Positions 10,103 through 20,666 of a stretch of DNA of 64,000 nt are shown one piece after another. The translations under genes were made by a program, and so were the position numbers. How positions within the stretch are numbered: position 1 is the first letter of the stretch; the number at the start of each line of letters is the position of its first letter. Source of the DNA: Corynespora cassiicola (taxonomy: Eukaryota > Ascomycota > Dothideomycetes > Pleosporales > Corynesporascaceae); assembly GCA_022059125.1 (NCBI GenBank), contig JAEUWY010000002.1:3720001-3784000 (forward strand), read 5' to 3'. The notes beneath the pieces were generated by a model. It ran no database searches. It saw only the letters and a list, made by a program, of their open reading frames with translations, and was not told the DNA's origin.

Positions 10103-13100
10103 CTAGTAGGCCCCAACATCCTGCCCTTCCTTTGCCAGCGTCTCGAATACCCGAGGAGGAAGCTTGTATCTAATCAGACCAGCGAAAACCATGAGATCCT
10201 TGGCCATTTGCAGCAGCTTGTCCGCCAACGCCTTCCTAGTGGGGTCTTCGTAATGGCCGCTGAGCAGGACCTCACGGTGACGACTGCAGCAGCCGATGCA
10301 CCAAAGAAGTACATTGCCAATGTTACGGGCAATCTCGGGAAGGTAGGTAGAAAAGTTAGTGGCAGTGCTGCGGATCTGAGTAAGGTTGCCATTGGCATCG
10401 AGAGGAAGTATGCGCAGCCGAGTGATTTCCTGGTGGTCATGTTAGGTGGTGATAACACAACGAGGGATTGGGATAAGCTTACATCAAGCGCTTGCGTGTA
10501 TCGTCCTGCCTCGATGATCTTCTTCGCCTCGTTCAACTTGAACAAGATTTGCAGTGTCTCCCGGTTGGATTGCATAACCGTTCGCCACCAGATGCTGTTG
10601 GCGTCGTACAGGGCAATGACCTTGTGTGCCAGTTCAACAGGGTCATCTGTTGCCAGCATGCTGAGGCTTGAAGATCCCTGAATGCTCTGGACAGCGGGCT
10701 CCTCACCGGGGGCCAAACGCGGTTTGAGCGGCTCCAAACGGAGAGGTTCCTGGCCCAAATCGACTGACAGGGCTTCGGACAGGGCACGGTTGATAATAAC
10801 AACAACAGTGTCGTACTCCGCGGCAAGAAGACACAGGAGGACGGCATCGTTAGTACGCCCATTATCATCTGCCATCTTGGCAGCTTCTCGAATGATGGTG
10901 TTGATCATCGAATTGTCATCGGCCATCTTGATTAACGGTATCCTCTCTTGGATGAGACCAGGCGTGACTTGTCCGTTGGTCTTCACGTCGCCCAAAAGAG
11001 TTGCAAACTCTCTGGTTTCGAGAACGAGCTCGCGAAGAGCTTCATGACAGATGTCTGCTTGTTCCTTGCCTATGGAACCTGGAAGGTCGGCATTCAAGCA
11101 CAGCAATACCAGATACTCGGCCGCCGCATCAGCCCGGGCCGCCCGGAAATCGGCAGTGTAGATGCCCACAGCCCTGCAAAAGTTGAACTGTGGCTGTTGC
11201 TTCGTGGTAAACGTCAAAATGTCGCTGCTGCCATTGGACCAGTCCGAGACTCGCAACAGACCGTAGTAGTCGAGGGCAATTGCATAGTGGATAGCCGTGA
11301 CGTAGTTGTGCTGATAGAGGAAGTTGATGGCTTGCTCGAACATGCCAGCCAGAGTAGCGAGATAAAAGTAAACGCCATATCCACCGGCAGACTCAGCTGA
11401 ATCAGACATGAAATGGCGCTGGCCAATGTCGTGGATAGTGGAGCGAAGCTCTTCCAGGCCAAATATCTCCCCAGCATTCTCTTCCGCACGGTTACCCTCC
11501 CTAGCAAGGTTGAACTGAAGCCACACCCAGTCGTCCATGGTCTCCTTGATGGGTTCGAGGTTGCGGCGAGTCAGCTCGCAGCGGCCAATGATCTTGTAGC
11601 AAGCCATGCGGTAGGGGTCGTTCGTCGGGGCGATGCGAGAGCGCTGTGCGTACACGTGGTTCATCTTCTGCTGTAGCTCCTGGCTGAGGCGGCGGTCGGG
11701 ATCACTAGCGTAATGGGAGATGGCGGCTTGGAAGTTTCGGTCGTTGTTAGCAAAGAAGTTCCTCTTGTCTCGTACGTATGCAGCAGCCTCGGTCGTCAAT
11801 CCAGCCCTTAGCAAATAGAAGACAATAACCCAAGGGAACTCTTCGCCCTCCCCGCCAATCTTTTGCAGCTGTTCAACCTCCGCACCGAGATCCTTGCGAA
11901 TAAGCCTGACACGGACGAAACCACGAATCTTGTTGAGCACCGAGGGTACACCACCAATGACAGCATCCCTGGCATGTGTCCTAATGTCGCGTTCAACCTT
12001 GTCCAAGAACTGCTTCTCCAAGAACCTCCGAGAACCATCAAGGATGCGCTTCCGGATTGCGAGACTCTTCACCGAGTTTGGCTGCTCATCAAGATAGTCT
12101 GAGATGAATCCACGCTCCTTAGGCGTATCTGGTCCAACAGTGCCCTCGCTCTCGCCAGTGATGGAGATCAAGGCATCGTACGCGTTGATGAAATGATCTG
12201 AGTTGTCGCCCGCAGCCCGCTTTTCCACATCTTTGAACCTATGGAGCACTGGGAAATGGTTCTCCCGCAGCCTAGTCTCGTTGAGCTCCTTGATTCTAGA
12301 CATGAAGTCTTCCTGCTTGTCTCGGACGAAGTGGTTGATGGGACCGTTTCCAGGAGAGGCCACGGATCTCTCTGGGGTGTCCCGGCCGTTGACAGATCCC
12401 TTTCCATAAGGCGAGAGAACACTACCAAGAACCGGACGAGCACCTGAAGTACCAAAAGAGGCGCCGTTTGCCGAAGCCTTTGGTCCCATAGAGCGGCCCT
12501 TGCGGTTCGAGCGGCCAAAAGCACCCTTGGCGGCAGTGTTTCCAAAGCTCACTTGAGAAGCAGCCAGGTCCTCGCTCTGCTTGCCAAGACCAAAGTGCTC
12601 GTAGATTTTTTGCCGCTGCTTGTCCCATTCAATCTGGACATTGTCCTCGAGGAATGTATCAAAGTCGCGCTTGGACTGCTCCAGTCCGTCCTGAATCAGG
12701 GCAAGGGTAGATTGTGAGTGGAGGTTCGAGAGGTAGCCGTCGACATCTGTATCCATAAAGTGAGGGGCCGGACCACCGGTGCTCAGTCCTGCCTGTGCGG
12801 TGAATTGGTTCAAATCGCGAAGAGTGCTACCAATCTTGACGCCAGAGGCCGAGAGGAGGTAGTGCCTATGAGCAGTCAGCTTCTGCATTCATGATAAATC
12901 TGGGCTGTCCTACGCAGCGCGATCTTGGGCCTGGTCAGCCGAAGGGCCGCCTGTGCCCAGGTTGCGGACTTTACGCGCAATGTCTCCAAGGCCAAGCTGC
13001 AGTGTAGGCAGCTCGTCGAAGTTGCTGAGACCATTCTCGCCGGCATTTCGCTTGCGTCCACGCTCCAGCAAGTGATCAAAGTGAGCAGATCGGCCGCTGC

Positions 13101-13593
13101 CTGCGTTTGACTGGGCCAGGGGTCCACCCTGCGGTTGCTGCTGCTGTTGCTGTTGCTGTTGTTGCTGCGGCTGGTTCGAGGTAGCGCCGAAGAGGGAGTT
13201 CTGTGCTCCGGTCGTCGTTTGCTGCAGATTAGACAATGGATTTGCCGCGGTCGATTGCTGCTGCTGTTGGCCGGCCGTCGACGCGAAGAGACCGCCCAAG
13301 GGCTTCGCCTGGGGTTGAGCTGTAGCGCCTCCGAACGAGAAGCCCGAAGAAGAGGTAGCCGCCGGGGCCGGCGTCTTTGCTCCACCCAGGTTTGAGAACA
13401 ATCCACCTCCGAGGCCGCCCGTAGTCGCAGGCTGCGATGTACCCGTCTGGCCAGGCGTGGAGCCGCTGAGACCGCCAAACAAGCTGGGCGTCGAGGACGA
13501 AGTCGCGGGGGTGGCACCGCCGAAGAGGGATTTTGGGGCCGCTCCGCTCGCGGCGGGCTGGTTATTGCTGCCCAGGTTCCCGAACAGCGACAT
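10103..13593 (-). CDS. NIC96: Nucleoporin Nic96 (Nup93) with N-terminal FG repeats
   Basis: Scaffold nucleoporin of the inner ring of the nuclear pore; it anchors the Nsp1-Nup49-Nup57 channel trimer. Exons are 13593-12914, 12865-10483 and 10429-10103, giving 1129 aa. The first ~200 residues are Gly/Ser/Gln-rich with spaced SLFG, GLF and FSFGG motifs and several poly-Gln runs. The rest is the alpha-helical Nic96 domain, with segments such as FPWVIVFYLLRAGLTTEAA and GVYFYLATLAGMFEQAINFL. The last exon reads EITRLRILPLDANGNLTQ and ends VFETLAKEGQDVGAY. Intron 1 (48 nt) has a weak GTAGGA donor but restores the frame across AAHYLLSASG. Yeast Nic96 is about 839 aa and has no FG tail; long N-termini are known in filamentous fungi. 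Confidence 0.93.
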
Positions 13594-14044
13594 GGTGAGG
13601 TTGGGGTGGGCGTGTGTTGATTGCGCTGCTGGGCAGAAAACGAAAACGAACCTTTCGGTCGCGTTGGGGCAGCTGGCGCAGGGGCCACCGAGCAAGCGCG
13701 ATCCGCGCGGCTCGTGGCCAGGAACACCAATGCACAGGCCGTGCCCATCTTGGGTTACAGCAAAAGCAACAACCCTTTGGCCGACTCGTTTTCTCTTCCA
13801 CATTCCGCCTGCATGTCCGAGTGAGAGATGATGTCACGCTTCCATGCGTCAGGACATTATGTTTGCACAAACGGCAGGCAATCAAAGCGTTGCTATTGCT
13901 ATCTGATCCTCACCTTTCGAGCCAGATCTAGCAAACCAGCATAGATATAAAGTTGATCATATATGAGCTATTCTTGCCTTGACCAGAAAGTAATCTTCTT
14001 TTGAACCAATCCGCGCATAGACTGATCTAGCTGAGCACTCCGAC
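13594..14044. promoter_or_regulatory. Divergent promoter region NIC96 / orphan gene
   Basis: A 451-bp segment between divergent start codons. It is AT-rich near 13930-13990 with ATAGATATAAAG about 100 bp before the plus-strand start, a possible TATA-like element. No gene seen. Confidence 0.45.
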
Positions 14045-14572
14045 ATGGCTCTTCCGGGCGAAGCCAACCACATACCCATGTTTCACCCGGTCGATATACC
14101 TTTTAGAAGAAGCCCTGCAGAATATATCCCCGGCCTTGGCTGGTACCAAGACGGACGACGCCGGCGCAACGTGAAGCCTCACTATGCTTTCGTCTGGCCC
14201 AAGGATGGAAAAAATGGGTCGACTTGGGGTCGGTTGAAAGATATCATGACGGGAAAGGGCCCTGACATTCACCTTGCCATCAGCGCTGACAAGGAAGATT
14301 TGGTTTACCATCGACCGAGGTGGGCCAGGTGGGCCAGGCACACCAATCTGGAGCCAATCATCGACCATGCTCTACGCCCTCGCAAGGGTATCCGGGAGAA
14401 GCGCGCTGGAAAGGTGTACGATTTCAGGACTCGCAGATATGTCCATCCTTATCCTGGAATGTGGACAGATGTCATCTGGCAGCGTGAACCAAACGGACAT
14501 TTTGAGTACCCTGAAGCTTTCAGACGATGGGATGGACAGTGGTGGCAGGATCCGTTCTATTCGTCATGGTGA
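14045..14572 (+). CDS. Uncharacterised tryptophan-rich protein, 175 aa
   Basis: I do not recognise this protein. It is an intronless frame that starts at a good ATG context (CCGACATGG). It has 11 Trp in 175 residues, many Arg and Pro, no signal peptide and no membrane segment. Motifs seen are GLGWYQDGRRRRNVKPHYAF, the double RWARWARH, GKVYDFRTRRYVHPYPGMW and the C-terminal RRWDGQWWQDPFYSSW. Composition and length argue for a real gene, as does its fit into a 15-bp gap before the MED27 stop codon. It may be a lineage-specific fungal protein. No function is proposed. Confidence 0.7.
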   Translation: MALPGEANHIPMFHPVDIPFRRSPAEYIPGLGWYQDGRRRRNVKPHYAFVWPKDGKNGSTWGRLKDIMTGKGPDIHLAISADKEDLVYHRPRWARWARHTNLEPIIDHALRPRKGIREKRAGKVYDFRTRRYVHPYPGMWTDVIWQREPNGHFEYPEAFRRWDGQWWQDPFYSSW

Positions 14573-14587
14573 TCTTTGAGTGAGGGG

Positions 14588-15634
14588 TCATTCAAGGCAT
14601 TTTTCGTGCAGCGCCTGCCACACTACCTCACCCTTGCCTTCTCCTTCAGACACTTGCTTGCTCCTCCTCGCCGTGGGAACAAGCAACTGATCATCAAGCA
14701 TTCTTTCGCACTTGGCACAGTTCAGGGCCTTTATCGTTTTGTATGAAGCAATCATGTCCTGCGCTCAAATCATCAGCATACCTCCAGTATTGCGCAGATA
14801 GACACGAGAGTGAATGGATGAAGACTCAACGTACCAACAGATATTGGAGATCGTTTGCCTGGGGCCTTGACGAAATGCATCTTGTGATTGACAAGAACGG
14901 CTCCGCTACGCCCAAACACTCAGCATTCAGTTTGCAGGGTCCGTTTGCGTCTTGCTGTTCGATGGCGACGTCGAACTTGTGGTTCAGAGAGCCCGAAATG
15001 AATTGAATCTTCGATCGCCATAACGTCAGCCGTGAAGAACCGAGGGAAAGAGAAAAAGTGGATGCATGGACACGTACCGTGAAGTTGTTGTCGCCCAGAG
15101 CCGCATGGACCTTTATGCTGGGATGCTTCTTCCGAAATTCTTCAACCATGCGCGCCACCTCTTCCTTCGAAAGGGAAACGTGCACTTCTTCCTTCACCTT
15201 CTTTCCTTGGTCCTTTCGCTTTGCAGCCTCGCGCTGCGACGCTGCACGCTCCGTCCATCCATATTGCGACACCTGTCCTGCGGCGCTCAGGTCTGCATTC
15301 TTGCTCAGGCTCTCTTTTGCATGCTCAAACAGCTCTTGGGTTTCGGGGCTTTGCCATTGCGTGCGCAAGCTCTTTATTCCGGCGTTGGATTGATCGATGC
15401 TACGCTTGAAACCTTTGAACATAGCGGGGCTGGGAGGGCTATTGAGCGATTCGACGACGCGGGGGATGGCAAGGCGGAGGTCATCAAGCTGCAGTAGTTT
15501 GTCAGCACGTGGTTTCAAAACGAATCTCTTTTACGGACCTGCTGGCGGAGCTGTTCGAGCTGGGCGAGACCTGCTATGCACTGCGCTTCGTCCCAACCGG
15601 CGGTCGACTGGGGCGCGTTCTCCGCGGCGGCCAT
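14588..15634 (-). CDS. MED27: Mediator complex subunit 27
   Basis: Likely tail-module subunit of Mediator, which links activators to RNA polymerase II. Exons are 15634-15539, 15488-15078, 15008-14835 and 14758-14588, giving 283 aa. The N-terminal half is helical (GLAQLEQLRQQ, then LDDLRLAIPRVVESLN). The middle holds a short basic segment and EEVARMVEEFRKKHPSIKV. The last exon has paired cysteines (ALNCAKCKRML) followed by DDQLLVPTARR and ends WQALHEKCLE, matching the Cys-rich C-terminal Med27 domain as I know it. Four exons with matching phases and standard splice sites support the model. It converges with the 175-aa gene, leaving 15 bp between stop codons. Confidence 0.82.
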
Positions 15635-16130
15635 GGCAAAAGATAGTGAAGAATAGTCCAAAAATGCTAAGTAAATACCAAAAGGTTCGAAAAGGTGCGG
15701 GGAAGGTGCTGCGCAGGCGTCCAGTGCTCAAACGGGCAGGGAGTATTCAGTGGAGGCAGCGCAGACGCTGGCTTTGAGGTGTCGGTCTAACTTCAGTGAT
15801 CTGCGACAAGGAACCATCAAAGCGTTCTCACGTGCACACGTACCACCCCCGCAAAGCACCTCGTTAGTCAAAGTGGGTTAATCTAAAGCGGACTAGGATT
15901 AAGCACGGTGGGGTTGCGTTGCCTATAGTACGTTTATATATCGAGTTTTGTTGAGTTCAAGTCCTAACGAGAATATTTCCGACTTAGGGGCAGAGTCCCG
16001 ACTACTATCACAAAATCCGCGGCATGCGAGTAAATGATTGCTTTTGATTCACGTGTATTATCTATGTCATGCCCGTATCCCTGTCATTCGGCACGACGAA
16101 ACGCTTCCCTTGATGAAAAATGAAATTCGT
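15635..16130. other. Intergenic MED27 promoter / ribulokinase 3' end
   Basis: Both neighbours are on the minus strand. The segment carries the MED27 upstream region and the 3' end of the kinase gene. No further gene visible. Confidence 0.5.
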
Positions 16131-18097
16131 TTACTTCGCCTTTCCCCAGCCCTCAGTGACCGAGTCAATGTCCTTGCGGTATCTCTGCTGGCTCTCGCAC
16201 TGCTCAAGGAACACCTTGTACTTGGTAGCGAGCAGCTTCTTGAGGTTCTCATCCTTTGAGGGCCTGACCGCTTTACCGGCCTTGCTGAACCTGTCCATGA
16301 TGTCCCACAGCGGCTCACTGTTGCCTTCTTTGTCTGTGCTTGCAGCCTTCGCACCCAGCATGGCTGCGCCGTGTACCACAGCAGCATGCACATAACGGGG
16401 GATCAGGACTGGCATGTCGCAGGCGGCAGCAATCAGCTGCATGAGGATCTCGTTCTGGCACTGGGATCCTGACATGAAGATGGAGGAGATGACGTGTCCC
16501 GATTCGTTCATGGCAGAAACGATCTGGTGAGTCTGGAGAGCAATGAACTCCATGGTGGCGTAGTAGTACAGGGCCAAGCCGTCCAAACTCTTATCAGAGC
16601 TCAGACCAATGACGGATCCCTTCATGTTGGGGTCCGCGACGGGAGAACGGTTTCCAAAGAGATCACCGTAGAAGAAGAAATGGCGTCCCAACCATGAGAT
16701 GTGAGGTGCATTCTCCCTCTCGGCCATCTCACGGAGATGCTCGTTCAGGTAGTCGTAAATGTTTGTGTTGAAAGTCTCAGCAACCGAGGCTGCCTCCTGG
16801 AAAGCAGGATGGGTCTCAATGACGTGCTTGAGGAGCTCTCCCGTCGCGGACTGACCACCCTCGGCCATCCAGTATCCAGGAAGTAGGACATCGCGGTACG
16901 GGCCCCAGACACCGTTCACGAACACGGGGTCGCGAGACATGGCAAGGTGGCAGGTCGACGTTCCGGCGACGGCTGCAAGACGGGTAAAAGCTTGGGTGAC
17001 GTCGTTCTTGGGCACATCCATGTCCAAAGAGTTCTCGTCGAGCTTGACTTTGGCACCGACGGTACCGATCCAGCCAGCGTATGCATCGATGACACCGCTG
17101 CCGACTGCGATGCCAGGCTGAAGGCCCATATCCTGAGCTGCCTTCTCGCTCAAGGTACCGACGAGCTCACCAGCCGTAAGGTAACGTCCGTTCTGTTGCC
17201 AGAGTTAGTGCGCGAATCCTGCTCAGCGGCGGCGAGGTAAATACCACTTTGTCAACTCCTCCCATGCGCTTGAAATTGTCCTCGACAAGGTCCTCGAGTC
17301 CAATCTCCTTGAGGAAGTCTTCCTGCCAGCCCTTGACACTTCCGTCGACTCCGACGGGCACAAAACCCTGCTTACAGACCACACTGCAGTAGCTCCTCGT
17401 CTCACTTCCGGTCGCCATGTGGGTGAGGGCATCGGTCAAATCATAAAACTTGCAGCGGTCAAAAAGCTCCTTCGGCATGTTGTTCTTCAGCCACAGGACC
17501 TTGGGAATTTCCATCTCGATGGACATCTTGCCTCCAACATATCGCAGCAAGTTGTGCTGCGTAGCATTAATCTTGTTGGTCTCCTCAACCGGGCGGTGGT
17601 CGAGCCAAAGAATGACGTTGCGGTCGTTGCCATCCTTGTTCTCAAAGTTGGGCCCCGTCACGCAGACCGGCTCGTCCGTGTCGCCCGAGAAGACGGCGAG
17701 CGAGCAAGTCGCATCGAAGCCAATGCCGCGAATGGAGTTGCGATCAATATTGTGCTGGTCCAATGCACGGCGGACTGACGTGCAAATGCAGCGCCAGATG
17801 TCGGTCGTGGATTGTTCCTTCAAACTAGTCAGCTCTAGAACTTTCGCACGTACCGTGCTCCGCGAGCAAGAGGGGAATTACATAGTAGCCAGTCTGCGGC
17901 TGCCAGAGGCCAATGTTCTCAGAAGCCAGGCCGACAATGTCGCCTTGGTCGTTCATGATACAGGCTCTGGCGCTGCCCGTACCGACATCAATTCCAATGT
18001 AATGGTCGACATGTGGATGGAGCTCATTGCGAGGATCAGTCGACAGCTGGCGCGAGGGCTGCCTGTAGGGCTGTCTGAAGGGAATCTGGGAAGCCAT
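16131..18097 (-). CDS. FGGY-family carbohydrate kinase, D-ribulokinase-like
   Basis: ATP-dependent sugar kinase of the YDR109C/FGGY group, whose members phosphorylate D-ribulose. Exons are 18097-17882, 17817-17245 and 17192-16131, giving 616 aa. The N-terminal phosphate-binding motif is YIGIDVGTGSARA; the second exon carries GIGFDATCSLAVF and VILWLDHRPVEET, characteristic of this subgroup. The C-terminal domain has SGVIDAYAGWIG, the FGGY-signature region around SSIFMSGSQCQNEILMQLI, and a glycine-rich GAAMLGA. The start was taken at the first ATG in frame (MASQIPFRQ). The 64-nt first intron uses GTAATT, and the join GYY/EQSTTDIW fits the family. Human FGGY is 551 aa, so length is normal. Confidence 0.92.
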
Positions 18098-18672
18098 TTT
18101 GCACTGCAAATAGGAAGCAGGTAGAAGGTAGAGTTCACGTTTGGGCAGCGAGCAGAGACCCTGAAAAGCTCCCGGGGTTTCGTGTTGAGAGAAAAGCACA
18201 GAGCTGCCCTGCGGGATGAGCTCATAAGAGCTATCATTTAGAGCTTTTAGTCTGGTGGGGGCGGGGCAGCTGGCTTAGTGACCATGATAATCCAGCAATT
18301 GGACCGACTGCGGGTGCGCTGGCCAGAAGGTCTTGATCATGATTGCCCCTCGACACGGGGACGGGCTTGGGAAAATGTGGAGATCGTGACTTTCGGACCC
18401 GCTTATTGAGGGATCCCGGGTGTTGTTGACCGCACAAGTTGCCACCCCAGGACAACGCCCCATCCTTCCGTGGCGCCCGTTCGGACAGTTCGGAGGCGAA
18501 GAAACAAAAATGGTCTCGGCACGAGGATGTGAAATGGGATGGGAGACCTACGCGGCTCGGAAAAACAATCTGCCGAGGAGGGTGAGCTTGCTCCTAACAC
18601 CCTAGCAAGCTGTCTCCTGCGAACGGTGCAGAGTGTCCCGTATCGACGTCCACATAGCCATCGCCGCCCAAG
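18098..18672. promoter_or_regulatory. Divergent region ribulokinase / EMC10
   Basis: 575 bp between divergent start codons and so expected to hold both promoters. No clear TATA box and no further gene. Confidence 0.45.
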
Positions 18673-19284
18673 ATGCTCCTCTCCAAACTCCTCCTGCTGC
18701 CCGTGGCAGTCGCGACATCGGTGACCGTCTACGTGAGCTCGCTACCAGCCGCCGACGGCTCTCAATCCGCCTCTCTCTCATCCCCGATCCCGCTCGCCCA
18801 AATCGAATACGATGCAGACACGTCTACCGGCATATTGGCAAGCTACACACCGCCCAAGGGATCTTATTCTTCGGAGCAGCTCCTGCGCGTGGGGCTCGAC
18901 GATCCCAGCTCGAGTACATGGCGCGGCGTGGTGACCTCCGCGGCTAGTTTTGCCGACGAGTACAAGAAGAAATTCACGATACACGTTGACGAGAAGGGGG
19001 AGCCCTATCACATCGGCTTCTCAACAAGTGCGCGGGGGCAGGGTGCTGAAGCAGAGGTCGAGATAGTGAGGCGAGGAGTCGGCCCTAAGCCAGTTCTGAA
19101 CAGGCCTATTGTGTTGAACGCCGAGGGCAAGATTGACTCCAAGGAGCCCGAAAAGACGTTCCTTCAAAAGTAAGTACTTGTAATACGGGAGGCCTAACGC
19201 GATGCTAACTGTTTTAATAGGTATTGGTGGGCGATCGGATTGTTCCTGCTCGTCCAGGTCGTCGCGGGCGGTGGTGAGAAATGA
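18673..19284 (+). CDS. EMC10: ER membrane protein complex subunit 10
   Basis: Subunit of the EMC, the insertase for tail-anchored and multi-pass proteins in the ER membrane; Emc10 sits mostly in the lumen. Exons are 18673-19169 and 19221-19284, giving 186 aa. A signal peptide is clear (MLLSKLLLLPVAVATSVTVY), then a beta-rich lumenal domain, then a single C-terminal membrane helix WWAIGLFLLVQVVAGGG. The pre-membrane motif EKTFLQKYWW and the short Gly-rich tail are typical of fungal Emc10. The 51-nt intron splits the Lys codon before YWW. Confidence 0.92.
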
Positions 19285-19751
19285 GCAGCACGTATCTAGA
19301 TGTTGCTTTTGGAAACACGTTGTTATATACCATGACACCGGGCACACCTCGAATCTCGCGGGAAAACCTATAGCAAGACACAAGATGTCTACACACCCAA
19401 TGCAGAACCCGCAGTCCACGCTCTGGGACTTCGAGCCCAAATAGCCTGTGGTGACTGTCATTGTCAGTGGACTTCACCGTCACGACAACGTAGTCTGGAA
19501 TACAGAATATGAGAAGCCTGAGGCTGTGATTATGATTTTTGTTTATCCCTTTTTGAATCCATAATACCACTTTCCAAGTGTATCTAACGTGGAACGCCGT
19601 GAGTATCCATTTGCGCTTAGACGTGTCATTCAACACTGCATATGAACTGGGGCCCTGCCGTTACCTGGATGAATCTTAATCGTCGCTTCGTGATGGGGTA
19701 TCGTACAAGAACAAGACTGGAGAAAGTCCGTGTAGGCCTAGAGCATCAGGC
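19285..19751. other. Convergent 3' region EMC10 / RRM gene
   Basis: 467 bp between two convergent stop codons. It should hold both 3' UTRs. No other feature seen. Confidence 0.5.
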
Positions 19752-20666
19752 TCAACGGCGACGGGGTCCACGAGGAGGTCCGCGGCGGCTGTTGTCGTTG
19801 AATCCAAGACGTCCATTCTGGAAGCCGCCGGATGGGGCACCACCGTTAGTGTCGACGTCCATGTCGACGTCCATGTCATCGTAGGACTGAGCAGCATAGC
19901 GAGTGGGCTGGGCGCGGGGAGCGTTCTTGCCATTTTTGCCATTGTTGTTGGTATTGTTCGGGGTGTCCTTGAGGTAGACGTAGAGAAGCCTTCCATCGGC
20001 CTATTTGCAAATTAGAACTCGCATATGACCACGGGTGTATTGCTTGCATACCTTTTTATTGTTGAATGTGGCAATGACATTATTGGCGCCCTCCCTCGTG
20101 GCGAAAGTGAGCTCACACATGACGGTCGGGTTGGAAGCAACAAGCCTGCAGTTCAAGAGGTCTCCGCCATGTGGAGCCATGACTGCCTCGATGTCAGCGG
20201 AGGTAGTTCCCGGCGCAAAGTTGCTCGCAATGACGACGCAAGGACCGCCCGTCGCGACCCCGCGGATGCTAAACTCGGCACTGTCGTCCTTGTCATTGAT
20301 GATACCGGCAAACTTGTCGTACGTGCGGCTGTTGCGCTCAACCTGGGAGGCAGAGACGGTGCGATTAAGGCGCTTCTTGGGAGCAGGGCCGGTGCGGTTG
20401 CTGAGATTGTGCAAGTCGTGCTGCCACTTGCCATCGATGTTGCCGGCGGGCTTTGCGGAGGCGGAACGGGGCTTCTGGACGCCGCTGATACGACTCATGA
20501 GGGTTGGCTTCTGGGGGGCCTTGTTGCGCGCGTTTGTGAGAGCACCAGCACCAGAGCCGCTGTTGGCCTTGCGTCCCCGACTACCCAGAATCTCCTGTGC
20601 AAGAGCCTCCTTTTTCTTGCGCTCACGCGCGTCCTTGACAAAGTTAGCAAAAGAAGAGTCGGCCAT
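19752..20666 (-). CDS. RRM-containing RNA-binding protein with Arg/Gly tail
   Basis: Probable nuclear RNA-binding protein. Exons are 20666-20052 and 20000-19752, giving 287 aa. The N-terminal ~130 residues are basic and low in complexity (KDARERKKKEALAQEIL, NKAPQKPTLMSRISG). One RRM lies around residues 135-215: VVIASNFAPGTTSADIEAVM as RNP2 and following helix, CELTFATREGANNVI as RNP1 region. The C-terminus is Asn-rich, then a DDMDVDVDMDVD acidic patch, then GGFQNGRLGF and an Arg-rich end RRGPPRGPRRR. The layout recalls Yra1/Mlo3-type mRNA export adaptors, but I cannot assign orthology. Confidence 0.82.

Noticed and set aside
10174..10482. Tail of the long NIC96 frame beyond residue YTQALD
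   Set aside because: It runs into an intron and then a wrong frame; splicing at 10482/10430 gives the conserved Nic96 C-terminus.
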